A stretch of 40,760 nt of DNA, from positions 1 through 40,760 of the forward strand of contig CANJVU010000021.1 in NCBI GenBank assembly GCA_947478525.1, in the 5' to 3' direction. The notes under the pieces are model-generated. The model did no database searches. It saw nothing but the letters and a program-made list of their open reading frames with translations, and was not told the origin of the DNA. This document shows positions 32,029 to 38,865 of the stretch, piece by piece (the stretch's first letter is position 1; each line of letters begins with the position of its first letter). Origin of the DNA: Thiotrichales bacterium (GTDB taxonomy: Bacteria; Pseudomonadota; Gammaproteobacteria; Francisellales; CACEW01). The translations under genes were made by a program, and so were the position numbers.

Positions 32029-33174
32029 TTAATGAATTAACCGCTCTACCTCATGAAGCAGAGATTTTATAAATAGATTCCGTGAAAAAGTTTGCTCCAC
32101 ATTTTCTAATATATCGAAAGGCTTAATTACATCTTGCAAGATACGCGATCCTTGCGCATTCACTAGATTATCGTGCAAATAAGTAAAATAAGGGACATCA
32201 TATGCCAGAATATCTCTTATTTCGTCTTCTAAAATAAAATGAGAAATTTTATGTTTGCCTGTTAGCGAATCTCTAACATATCCAGCTAGTGCCCCGTCAT
32301 CTGAAAAGATATCTGGATGAAATGTCATTGATAATAGCTTGGTGTAATACTTGGTTGGCTTTAAAATCATACGCGAAGATATCAAGGAAAAAGAGTTTCG
32401 TATTCTTTCTAAGATATTATCCTTTTGTTCAACTAAAACATCCCAAGCTGTCAGCATACCCTGCTTGAGATCTAACATCCTCTTTTCAACACCCATTTCC
32501 CCCTTTACTATTAAAGGTTTATCATTCGCAGGGGTTTCAAATAAGAGCGTCCCAGCTAAATTATAAGGAGGCAATCCTTCCCATGCAGGCAGCCAGAAAC
32601 ATTCGCAATCAATCGGAACAGGGACCGACCTCGAAATAATAAAATTATCTCTATGCATATCATATAATCTAAATACGCTTGTTAAAACAATTATTGCACC
32701 AACATGTTTGTAATAAAGGCTTTGATCGATATTTTCAGGTTTATCTTTTTTAATTTCTTTTACAAAATATCCTTGCTCTGTTCGTTTTATTAGTTCCATT
32801 GAAGGAAAGGAAAATCCGAATTTATTAAATAAATCCAACACCCAAAAAACAAGCTCCGTATTGCTAAAACTAATGGGTTTATAGAAAATTTTCTGATCAC
32901 TCTCGATCTCCAAAGTACATTTATTACCTCGATGAAAGTCACCAACTTTAGTAACCGAATTAGGATTAAGACCAAACTCACAAATAATATTTGAAACATA
33001 TTGAGATTGTCTTATTAAAAAATCTAAAAATCTTTTAGGAAGATCCTTAGTTTTATAAAAAGCAGGTAGAAACTTTTCTCTATCCAGCTCTGATAAATTC
33101 GCTGAAACGTAATCTACGATAATTTTATTCGCTGGTAAGTAACGCTGAGCAATTTCCTGGTAAATGTTATCCAT
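32029..33174 (-). CDS. stand-alone LanM-type (DUF4135) Ser/Thr dehydratase without cyclase
   Basis: A 381-residue enzyme expected to phosphorylate Ser/Thr of a peptide and eliminate phosphate to give dehydro residues. From MDNIYQE: GDFH (78-81), YKP with Lys99, DMHRDN (172-177) and PIDCE (187-191) match the LanM kinase-like site. Arg268 and Thr274 in SRMILKPTKYY match the elimination pair. Spacings agree with CylM as I recall it (D252/H254/K274, D347/H349/N352, D364/E366, R506/T512). VPYF near 327 matches the domain's end. Class II LanM proteins run about 900-1000 residues with a C-terminal LanC-like cyclase, which is absent here. The start is uncertain; TTG codons precede the ATG and no good Shine-Dalgarno is seen. 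Confidence 0.82.
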   Translation of the reverse strand: MDNIYQEIAQRYLPANKIIVDYVSANLSELDREKFLPAFYKTKDLPKRFLDFLIRQSQYVSNIICEFGLNPNSVTKVGDFHRGNKCTLEIESDQKIFYKPISFSNTELVFWVLDLFNKFGFSFPSMELIKRTEQGYFVKEIKKDKPENIDQSLYYKHVGAIIVLTSVFRLYDMHRDNFIISRSVPVPIDCECFWLPAWEGLPPYNLAGTLLFETPANDKPLIVKGEMGVEKRMLDLKQGMLTAWDVLVEQKDNILERIRNSFSLISSRMILKPTKYYTKLLSMTFHPDIFSDDGALAGYVRDSLTGKHKISHFILEDEIRDILAYDVPYFTYLHDNLVNAQGSRILQDVIKPFDILENVEQTFSRNLFIKSLLHEVERLIH

Positions 33175-33278
33175 TATGATCAACAAAATATGAAGTTCGT
33201 TGGTTTTTATACTAATCTAATTGAGTTATATGTCCAACTTAAATATCATGATGCTATCCTAGATAACGGGTAATTTCT

Positions 33279-35159
33279 ATGTGTGGAATAGTTGGGGCAT
33301 TTTTAACAGAAAAAACAGAAGCGGCTAAAAGCAACCTAGAACGAGCTCTTGACTCTATAAAGCATCGAGGTCCCGATGGTCAAAATACTTGGATATCTGA
33401 AAATAAGAAAGCAGCACTTGGACATGTCCGTTTAAGCTTAATTGACCTCAAGACTGGCCAGCAACCTATCAGTTCATCAGATGGAAATATTATTATTGTC
33501 GTAAATGGAGAGTTTTACGACTATAAAAAAATTAGAGCCCAGTTTGCACTTGAAGGTTTTGCATTTAAAACAGAAACTGATAGTGAAATCCTTATCCCTC
33601 TATATCTAAAATATGGTTTTACATTATTTGAACATCTAAATGGCGAATTTGCTTTTATTCTTTTCGATAAAAAAAAGAATATCATGCTAGCCGCTCGCGA
33701 CCGTTTTGGAGTCAAGCCTCTTTCATATACAATAGATAAGAATGGGATTGTAATTGCATCGGAAATAAAGGCAATATCTGCTTTCAAAAATAAAAAACTT
33801 CAACTAAGTCATGATGGGCTATACAATTTTTTTAATTGCATTCCCTCCCAAGAGATAGCTTGTTTTGAAGGTATAAAGCACATCAAACCTGGTCATTTTA
33901 TAACGATTGAAAACAACAAGCTAATTCAGCACCAGTACTGGGACTTACATTTTAATAATCCGAAAAAATTATCTGATGAAAAATGGATTGATGCTTTTCG
34001 ATCAAAGCTCTTTGAAAGTGTATCTCGCCGAATGGTTGCGGATATTCCAGTAGGTTGTTATTTAAGCGGCGGAATTGATTCTAGTTCCGTATTATCGCTT
34101 GCTTCACAAATAAACCCTAACATCGTCGCTTTCAACATAAAGTTTACAGACCCGGCATATGACGAATCACTATTGGCAGAAGAAACCGCGAAATTTTTAA
34201 ATGTTGACTTAAAAACCATAGAGGTGGATGCTCAAAGTTTAGCTGACAACTTTGAGTTGGCCATTTTTCATCGAGAAGCGCCTATTTATCAAACTTGTGG
34301 CATTGCAAAATTACTATTAAGTAAGCTAGTTAAGAGCTCTGGTATTAAGGCAGTAATTACTGGAGAAGGCGCAGATGAAATGCTGGCAGGTTATCAATAC
34401 TTCAGAGAAGATAAAATTTTATATGAAAACTCTTCTGATCTAATTTCAGTTTTACGCCAAAAAAATCAGGAAACCAGTGCAGCCTATGTTTCCGGTGGTG
34501 AGTATCAGCAACTCCAATCGGTCAAAGATAAACTAGGCTACATCCCTGCTTTCTTCAAGCTTGGGTATGACATGGGAGATATAATGAGGAGTGTATTGAG
34601 CAACCAATTTACCACAGACATTCACACAAATGTCTTTTATGATTTAATAAATTCTCTTAATATACCTCAATCCCATCCGGTAAACCGCTCAATTTATATA
34701 TGGTCCAAAATGTTCTTTCCTGAAAATATATTAAGCTACTTAGGGGATAGAACTGAAATGGCAAATTCCGTAGAAGGAAGGGTCCCCTTCCTAGATAAAG
34801 ATTTAGCAGATTTTTGTTTATCCCTACCGATTGAAATGAAAATTCGTGAATTAAACGAGAAATTTATTTTAAAAGAAGCCATGAAAGGACTGGTACCAGA
34901 CAAAATATACAAGCGACAAAAACACGTCTTTGCTGCCCCCCCTATTCAATTCGAACCAAATAATCCCTTAATGATTATGACAGCAGATACCATTCACTCC
35001 AGAGATTTTGCTGAAACTGGAATATTTGACCAAACAAAAACAATATTATTTTTAAAAAATATGGGAGCAATAACAGATAAAAGGCATTTTATGATTGCCG
35101 AATTTTGCCTTTACTTAATACTAAGCACCTATTTTCTAAATAAACACTTTGTAAGGTAA
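33279..35159 (+). CDS. asnB: glutamine-dependent asparagine synthetase-like amidotransferase
   Basis: A 626-residue protein. The class II glutaminase domain (about 1-210) starts MCGIVGAF, so Cys2 is the nucleophile after Met removal. Glutamine-site motifs are HRGPDG, VNGEFYDY and RDRFGVKPL. The synthetase domain has the PP-loop LSGGIDSSSVLS near 261-272 and TGEGADEMLAGY near 362-373. All active-site elements look intact, so it can release ammonia and adenylate a carboxylate. It is divergent from the LanM-like gene (92 bases apart), which suggests peptide Asp/Glu or C-terminal amidation, although free-asparagine synthesis cannot be excluded. Confidence 0.87.
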   Translation: MCGIVGAFLTEKTEAAKSNLERALDSIKHRGPDGQNTWISENKKAALGHVRLSLIDLKTGQQPISSSDGNIIIVVNGEFYDYKKIRAQFALEGFAFKTETDSEILIPLYLKYGFTLFEHLNGEFAFILFDKKKNIMLAARDRFGVKPLSYTIDKNGIVIASEIKAISAFKNKKLQLSHDGLYNFFNCIPSQEIACFEGIKHIKPGHFITIENNKLIQHQYWDLHFNNPKKLSDEKWIDAFRSKLFESVSRRMVADIPVGCYLSGGIDSSSVLSLASQINPNIVAFNIKFTDPAYDESLLAEETAKFLNVDLKTIEVDAQSLADNFELAIFHREAPIYQTCGIAKLLLSKLVKSSGIKAVITGEGADEMLAGYQYFREDKILYENSSDLISVLRQKNQETSAAYVSGGEYQQLQSVKDKLGYIPAFFKLGYDMGDIMRSVLSNQFTTDIHTNVFYDLINSLNIPQSHPVNRSIYIWSKMFFPENILSYLGDRTEMANSVEGRVPFLDKDLADFCLSLPIEMKIRELNEKFILKEAMKGLVPDKIYKRQKHVFAAPPIQFEPNNPLMIMTADTIHSRDFAETGIFDQTKTILFLKNMGAITDKRHFMIAEFCLYLILSTYFLNKHFVR

Positions 35160-35190
35160 TGATATAAGCACATGGCACACAAAATTACTT

Positions 35191-35230
35191 AGTCAAAATA
35201 ATTGACTTAAAGTTTAATTTTTGATACAAT
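35191..35230 (+). promoter_or_regulatory. promoter of the S24-like gene with AGTCAA palindrome
   Basis: -35 TTGACT (35202-35207), 17-base spacer, -10 TACAAT (35225-35230). An inverted repeat AGTCAAAATAATTGACT overlaps the -35, a likely operator of a kind not seen elsewhere in the window. Confidence 0.7.
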
Positions 35231-35264
35231 CTTTGCCAAATTTAATGCAAGAAAGGAATATATA

Positions 35265-35717
35265 ATGACCACCCTAACCACTGAGGAGCGGAGTGACTTA
35301 TATCAACAATGCTTTCCCTTGGGCGTCCTCTCTCTAAAACCTTTTCCTTTAATGACTCTCTTGGATCTAAAAGACTATTACTTTGAATTTCGATCTGAGT
35401 TTCGTGTACCACACATCCAACGTCAAACTCGCGCAGCAGATCATTGTTTTGTTCTCAAAGTATCAAACGATGACATGAGTCCAATGTTTCCTACTGGTAC
35501 TGTATTAGTAGTTGACCCCCTCCTCAAGCCAAAATCAGAAGATTTTGTACTGGCTTACATTCATCACCAAAGACGTGTTTTATTGAGACAATACCATCAA
35601 GAATGTGGCTCCGCTGAACTTTCAGCTCTGAATGAAGCAATCAGCAGTGTTTTAACCATGAGTTTCGAAGATCGCATCGTTGGCGTGGTTGTTGAATCTG
35701 AAATTAGGTTTGACTAA
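35265..35717 (+). CDS. S24-like domain protein without DNA-binding domain
   Basis: A 150-residue protein. The region about 61-150 aligns with the C-terminal half of the repressor at 28542: CFVLKVSNDDMSPMFPTGTV versus AFVMEHRGDAMCPKFYSGCL, then LVVDPLLKPKSEDFVLAY, LLRQY and LSALN. The usual catalytic Ser is Asp70 and the usual Lys is Arg108, so it is not a protease. The first 55 residues show no helix-turn-helix. A domain like this could form mixed dimers with S24-like repressors and act as an antirepressor. It sits directly before the alpA control region. Confidence 0.78.
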   Translation: MTTLTTEERSDLYQQCFPLGVLSLKPFPLMTLLDLKDYYFEFRSEFRVPHIQRQTRAADHCFVLKVSNDDMSPMFPTGTVLVVDPLLKPKSEDFVLAYIHHQRRVLLRQYHQECGSAELSALNEAISSVLTMSFEDRIVGVVVESEIRFD

Positions 35718-35719
35718 CA

Positions 35720-35739
35720 ATATTGCCACCACAATATTT
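35720..35739 (+). terminator. short hairpin after the S24-like gene
   Basis: AATATTG (35720-35726) pairs with CAATATT (35733-35739), immediately after the stop codon. The U-tract is weak, so it may be only partly effective. Further small stems (GGCAT/ATGCC near 35762-35775) follow. Confidence 0.45.
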
Positions 35740-35884
35740 CTAGATAGCCTGTGTACTGCGGCATTGCATGATGCCTTAAGAAACCATTTATCTAATTGTA
35801 CAAAGGTGACTTGGTGCTTATCACCCCGATCTCATAAAACTCTAACGTAACTCAAAACATAAAACAGCTCTCTTAAAATTATCA

Positions 35885-35947
35885 TAGATAATATTATCGA
35901 TAATTTATTGACAAATTATCTAATTTGGGTTATATTATAGATAATAA
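35885..35947 (+). promoter_or_regulatory. alpA promoter with operators shared with the conjugation operon
   Basis: TAGATAAT (35885-35892), TTATCGATAA (35894-35903), -35 TTGACA (35908-35913), ATTATCTA (35915-35922) in the 17-base spacer, then -10 TATATT (35931-35936) and TATAGATAATAA. Order, spacing and sequence match the minus strand of 22841-22882 with very few differences. It therefore probably binds the same repressor. Confidence 0.75.
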
Positions 35948-36016
35948 TCTGCAAAATAAGGAGAAAAAGCATTACTTAAAAAAATAATAATCGAAAATTG
36001 AGGAGGAGGAAAACTA

Positions 36017-36217
36017 ATGATAGAACAACAAATCATTCGCTTGAATAAAGTGAAAGAACTTACCGGACTAAGCACGTCATCTATCTGGAGGCGTGAAACA
36101 GAGGGTACATTCCCTCTTAGGAGACACCTCGGCAGAAGAGCCGTAGGATGGCTCTACAATGAGATTACTCAATGGATTGAGCAGACTCAACAAAAACAGC
36201 ATTTCAAAAGATGCTAA
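36017..36217 (+). CDS. alpA: AlpA-family regulator / excisionase-like protein
   Basis: A 66-residue winged-HTH protein: IIRLNKVKELTGLSTSSIWR (about 5-24) followed by GTFPLRRHLGRRAVGWLYNE (about 30-49) and ITQWIEQTQQ is the standard AlpA/MerR-like excisionase pattern. Such proteins direct excision or activate an integrase gene. The Shine-Dalgarno is GAGGAGGAAAACTA. It lies near the right attachment repeat but no integrase gene is found in the window. The integrase may be at the other, unseen end. Its promoter carries the shared repressor operators. Confidence 0.87.
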   Translation: MIEQQIIRLNKVKELTGLSTSSIWRRETEGTFPLRRHLGRRAVGWLYNEITQWIEQTQQKQHFKRC

Positions 36218-36246
36218 AAAGCCGTAAAAAATGAGGAGGATAAATC

Positions 36247-36456
36247 ATGAGCTATGGAACCATAGAGCCCTTTGGCCCATATAAAGGAGATATTGAGAGA
36301 AACAAGACTTGCTGTTGTTTGTCGTTCTTTAAAGCTCTCTTTTCTTGCGGAACCAAACAGCCTGTCGTAGAGGAAAGGCGCTACTACAACAGTCTAATGG
36401 ATTTACAAAATTCATGGGATAAGGATAGCACCGACTCAAGCGCTCTGTCTCGCTAA
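36247..36456 (+). CDS. unknown 69-residue Cys-rich protein after alpA
   Basis: A small protein with a strong Shine-Dalgarno (ATGAGGAGGATAAATC), 29 bases downstream of alpA and ending before a strong terminator, so the two are cotranscribed. A hydrophobic Cys cluster CCCLSFFKALFSCG (about 22-35) follows a Gly/Pro-containing N-terminus, and the rest is polar and ends in Ser/Asp. There is no signal peptide or CxxC zinc pair. The Cys cluster could be acylated or metal-binding. I know no family. Confidence 0.65.
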   Translation: MSYGTIEPFGPYKGDIERNKTCCCLSFFKALFSCGTKQPVVEERRYYNSLMDLQNSWDKDSTDSSALSR

Positions 36457-36502
36457 TTAATCAAAAACTACTCTTTTCATTAAGAGCAATAAAATATCTT
36501 AG

Positions 36503-36525
36503 AAGGCCCTAACATGGGCCTTTTT
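36503..36525 (+). terminator. rho-independent terminator of the alpA operon
   Basis: AAGGCCC, loop TAACAT, GGGCCTT and then TTT form a canonical terminator 47 bases after the stop at 36456. Confidence 0.85.
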
Positions 36526-36568
36526 GTTATCTGCAGCTTGAATTCAATACTCCCAGTCACCCCGAGAT

Positions 36569-36684
36569 TTTGCTACCCCAGTTGCTACCCCAGAGGGTTT
36601 TTCAATTTTTGTGATTTCCCTTAAACTGGCGGAGAGATAGGGATTTGAACCCTAGTGACGCTTGCGCATCCCACTGATTTCGAG
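36569..36684. repeat. attachment-site repeat, left copy (116 bp, 3' half of tRNA-Ser)
   Basis: It is nearly identical to 40638-40753. It starts with two copies of TTGCTACCCCA separated by one base. The last 60-plus bases are the reverse complement of the tRNA-Ser 3' half, up to the anticodon loop (TTTCGAG). After 36684 the sequence leaves the tRNA (CGCAGTC instead of TCAGGGC). This is the pattern of a tyrosine-recombinase att site at a tRNA anticodon loop, and it probably marks the junction of the ICE and the adjacent small island. Confidence 0.85.
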
Positions 36685-36698
36685 CGCAGTCAAAGCAA

Positions 36699-36776
36699 TG
36701 GTATATTACAGTTGCAGAATATCATTTAAAAGGCGATTTATGGAACTTGAAATATACCATTTTCGTGTGCTATAAT
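36699..36776 (+). promoter_or_regulatory. abiE promoter with AATATACCA operators
   Basis: -35 TTGAAA (36747-36752), -10 TATAAT (36771-36776), spacer 18. Operator-like TGGTATATT (36699-36707) and AATATACCA (36751-36759) are inverted; a third AATATACCA (36820-36828) lies inside the first codons of the antitoxin gene. AbiEi proteins are known to bind inverted repeats and repress their operon. Confidence 0.65.
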
Positions 36777-36808
36777 GCAATTATCAAAAATCATCTTTTG
36801 CGTGATAA

Positions 36809-37636
36809 ATGGAAAGTAAAATATACCACATTGATTCGGATTCATTATCTCGACACGAACAATTTAAATCATTTGCTCAACAAGCAGGTGAGCTGTTCGA
36901 TGTTAAAAAGGCAGCAGAAATATTAAAACTCTTACCTGCGGATGCAACTAAGGTTTTATCTCGCTGGCAAAAGTTAGGTTTTATTTTTCGTATTAAACAA
37001 GGCTTGTATACGCTTATTCCTATTGATTCCCCTACTGCACAGTTCACACCTGAGGATTTCTGGATCGCCATTCCGACACTTTTTGATCCGGGCTACATAG
37101 GCGGCTTTAGCGCCCTGGAACACTGGGACTTAACCGAGCAAATATTTAATAGTATCTGCGTGTTTACCACCAAGCACGTTAAAAACAAAACGCCGAATAT
37201 CGCCGGCCAGTCGTTTTTAATCAATCATATCCAATCCCACCAACTGTTTGGCCTTACACCCATATGGCGCAAACAGACCAAAGTGATGATGTCTGATATG
37301 CATCGCACCATCATTGATATTTTTGACCGTCCTGAAAATGGAGGCGGAATTCAACATGCCATTGACTGTTTAAAAGAATACTTACGCAAACCTGAAGCCA
37401 ATCCTGAAAAATTGGCAGAATACGCCATTCAAATGAATAAAGGTGCTGTTTTTAAACGCCTTGGATATTTTCTCTCCCTATTCATTGGTCAGCAACACCC
37501 TCTTGTCAATAATTTCAAAGAACATCTGACCCAAGGTTACGCTTATTTAGACCCCAAACAAAAAACTGAGGTAAAATTGAGTCGACGTTGGCAACTATGG
37601 ATTCCTAAAACATTGGATATTGGAGCAGAAGCATGA
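36809..37636 (+). CDS. abiEi: AbiEi-like type IV antitoxin / transcriptional regulator
   Basis: A 275-residue protein. The N-terminal winged helix (about 20-70: FAQQAGELFDVKKAAEILKL, VLSRWQKLGFIFRIKQGLYT) is the AbiEi HTH. The central part (PTLFDPGYIGGFSALEHWDL, about 89-108) and the later MSDMHRTIIDIFDRPENGGG (about 160-179) are the conserved AbiEi core. It should repress its operon and neutralise the AbiEii nucleotidyltransferase. No clear Shine-Dalgarno is visible. The end overlaps the toxin gene by 4 bases. The length is near the family norm. Confidence 0.87.
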   Translation: MESKIYHIDSDSLSRHEQFKSFAQQAGELFDVKKAAEILKLLPADATKVLSRWQKLGFIFRIKQGLYTLIPIDSPTAQFTPEDFWIAIPTLFDPGYIGGFSALEHWDLTEQIFNSICVFTTKHVKNKTPNIAGQSFLINHIQSHQLFGLTPIWRKQTKVMMSDMHRTIIDIFDRPENGGGIQHAIDCLKEYLRKPEANPEKLAEYAIQMNKGAVFKRLGYFLSLFIGQQHPLVNNFKEHLTQGYAYLDPKQKTEVKLSRRWQLWIPKTLDIGAEA

Positions 37637-38865
37637 TTACCAAATCCGAAATCATTGCGGACGCCAAAAGAACTGGCCTGTCACCGCAAGTCATCGAAAA
37701 AGATTATGTGCTGGGATGGGCATTAGCTGGAATTTTCAACCACCCTGCTCTCAAAAATCAATGGGTCTTTAAAGGTGGCACCTGCCTGAAGAAAGGCTAT
37801 TTTGAAACCTACCGTTTTTCGGAAGATCTGGACTTCACAATCATGGACCCCAAACACATTGACGCTACATTTCTAACAAATGTATTCAAAGAAATCTCAG
37901 CATGGGTTTATCAACAATCCGGTATTCAATTTCCCGAGCATAAAATTGAATTCGAAGTCTATCCAAACAAAGCGGGAAAAACTTCCTGCCAAGGCAAGCT
38001 TTGCTACCTCGGACCGTTAGCACCCACGTCACCAAAACAGTGGCCTAAAATTAAACTCGATCTTACTGCGGATGAAGTCTTAGCAGACAAACCCAACATC
38101 ATCAGCATCAACCACCCTTATTCTGATCTGCCCAAAGAAGGCATTCATATCTTGAGCTACTCCTATCCGGAAGTGTTTGCTGAAAAAACTCGCGCGCTGA
38201 GCGAACGCACCCGACCGCGGGATTTATATGATGTGATAAACCTGTTTCGACTACCTCACCCTACCAAAGAACACAGCCTCGTTTCCAAATTATTAGCGCA
38301 AAAATGCGCTTTTAAAAATGCCAAGATCCCGGTATTTCATGATTTAGAAAAGCACTACCAAGCCTGCAAAGCTGGCTGGCAAGATCAGCTCTCCCATCAA
38401 ATTTTGGTATTAGCACCGTTTGATAGCTATTGGAATGAACTACCACAATTTTTTGACTGGCTGGAATCCGGCAAAAAGGAAACTTTAGCGCATATTAGCA
38501 AAATCAATACACCCATTGCCTTTGATGAAGCCACTGAAAAAATGTTAGCGCAGTACTCTACAATGGACACCATCCGTTTTGCTGCTGCCAGCAGGTTATG
38601 CTTACAAATCCGCTACCAGAAAGAAGACGGCACAATACAAAATTATTTGGCTGAACCATACTCTTTACGGGTAACTCAGGAAAAAGTACTACTATTCTAT
38701 GCTCTAAAACGTTACGAACGACAAATTCGCGCGTTTCGGATGGATCGGATTCTTACTGCAACCGTCAGCACAGAACCGTTTAGACCGGTGTATGAAGTGG
38801 AGATTTTTCCAAAAGGCACGGTGTCAATTAAACCACTTGCACAAAATCACTATCGGAGATTTTGA
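37633..38865 (+). CDS. abiEii: AbiEii-like nucleotidyltransferase toxin with C-terminal WYL-like domain
   Basis: A 410-residue protein. The nucleotidyltransferase core has FKGGTCLKKGYFETYRFSED (about 46-65) followed by LDFT, the AbiEii GGT...RxSxDxD motif, and an N-terminal EKDYVLGW. LSYSYPEVFAEKTRALSERT then RPRDLYDV (about 175-202) gives the usual second catalytic region. Typical AbiEii is about 280-310 residues; here the extra C-terminal segment (about 315-405: IRYQKEDGTIQNYLAEPYSL, RAFRMDRI) resembles a WYL domain, a nucleic-acid or ligand-sensing fold. Such a fusion is uncommon. Translation is coupled to the antitoxin gene (ATGA). Confidence 0.87.
   Translation: MITKSEIIADAKRTGLSPQVIEKDYVLGWALAGIFNHPALKNQWVFKGGTCLKKGYFETYRFSEDLDFTIMDPKHIDATFLTNVFKEISAWVYQQSGIQFPEHKIEFEVYPNKAGKTSCQGKLCYLGPLAPTSPKQWPKIKLDLTADEVLADKPNIISINHPYSDLPKEGIHILSYSYPEVFAEKTRALSERTRPRDLYDVINLFRLPHPTKEHSLVSKLLAQKCAFKNAKIPVFHDLEKHYQACKAGWQDQLSHQILVLAPFDSYWNELPQFFDWLESGKKETLAHISKINTPIAFDEATEKMLAQYSTMDTIRFAAASRLCLQIRYQKEDGTIQNYLAEPYSLRVTQEKVLLFYALKRYERQIRAFRMDRILTATVSTEPFRPVYEVEIFPKGTVSIKPLAQNHYRRF

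Noticed and set aside
32029..33174. A full LanM lanthipeptide synthetase broken by a frameshift
   Set aside because: Only about 185 bases separate its end from the peptide gene, too few for a LanC domain, and no zinc-ligand motif is found in any frame there.
31767..35159. A lasso-peptide cluster because of the AsnB-like enzyme
   Set aside because: The glutaminase half is complete, no leader peptidase or PqqD-like protein is found, and the peptide has no Gly/Ala-Asp/Glu spacing typical of lasso cores.
35265..35717. An active UmuD-type peptidase
   Set aside because: The residues at the Ser and Lys positions are Asp70 and Arg108, so the dyad is absent.
36628..36684. A second tRNA-Ser gene in the left repeat
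   Set aside because: Only the 3' half is present; from the anticodon loop onward the sequence no longer pairs, so it is an att remnant and not a tRNA gene.
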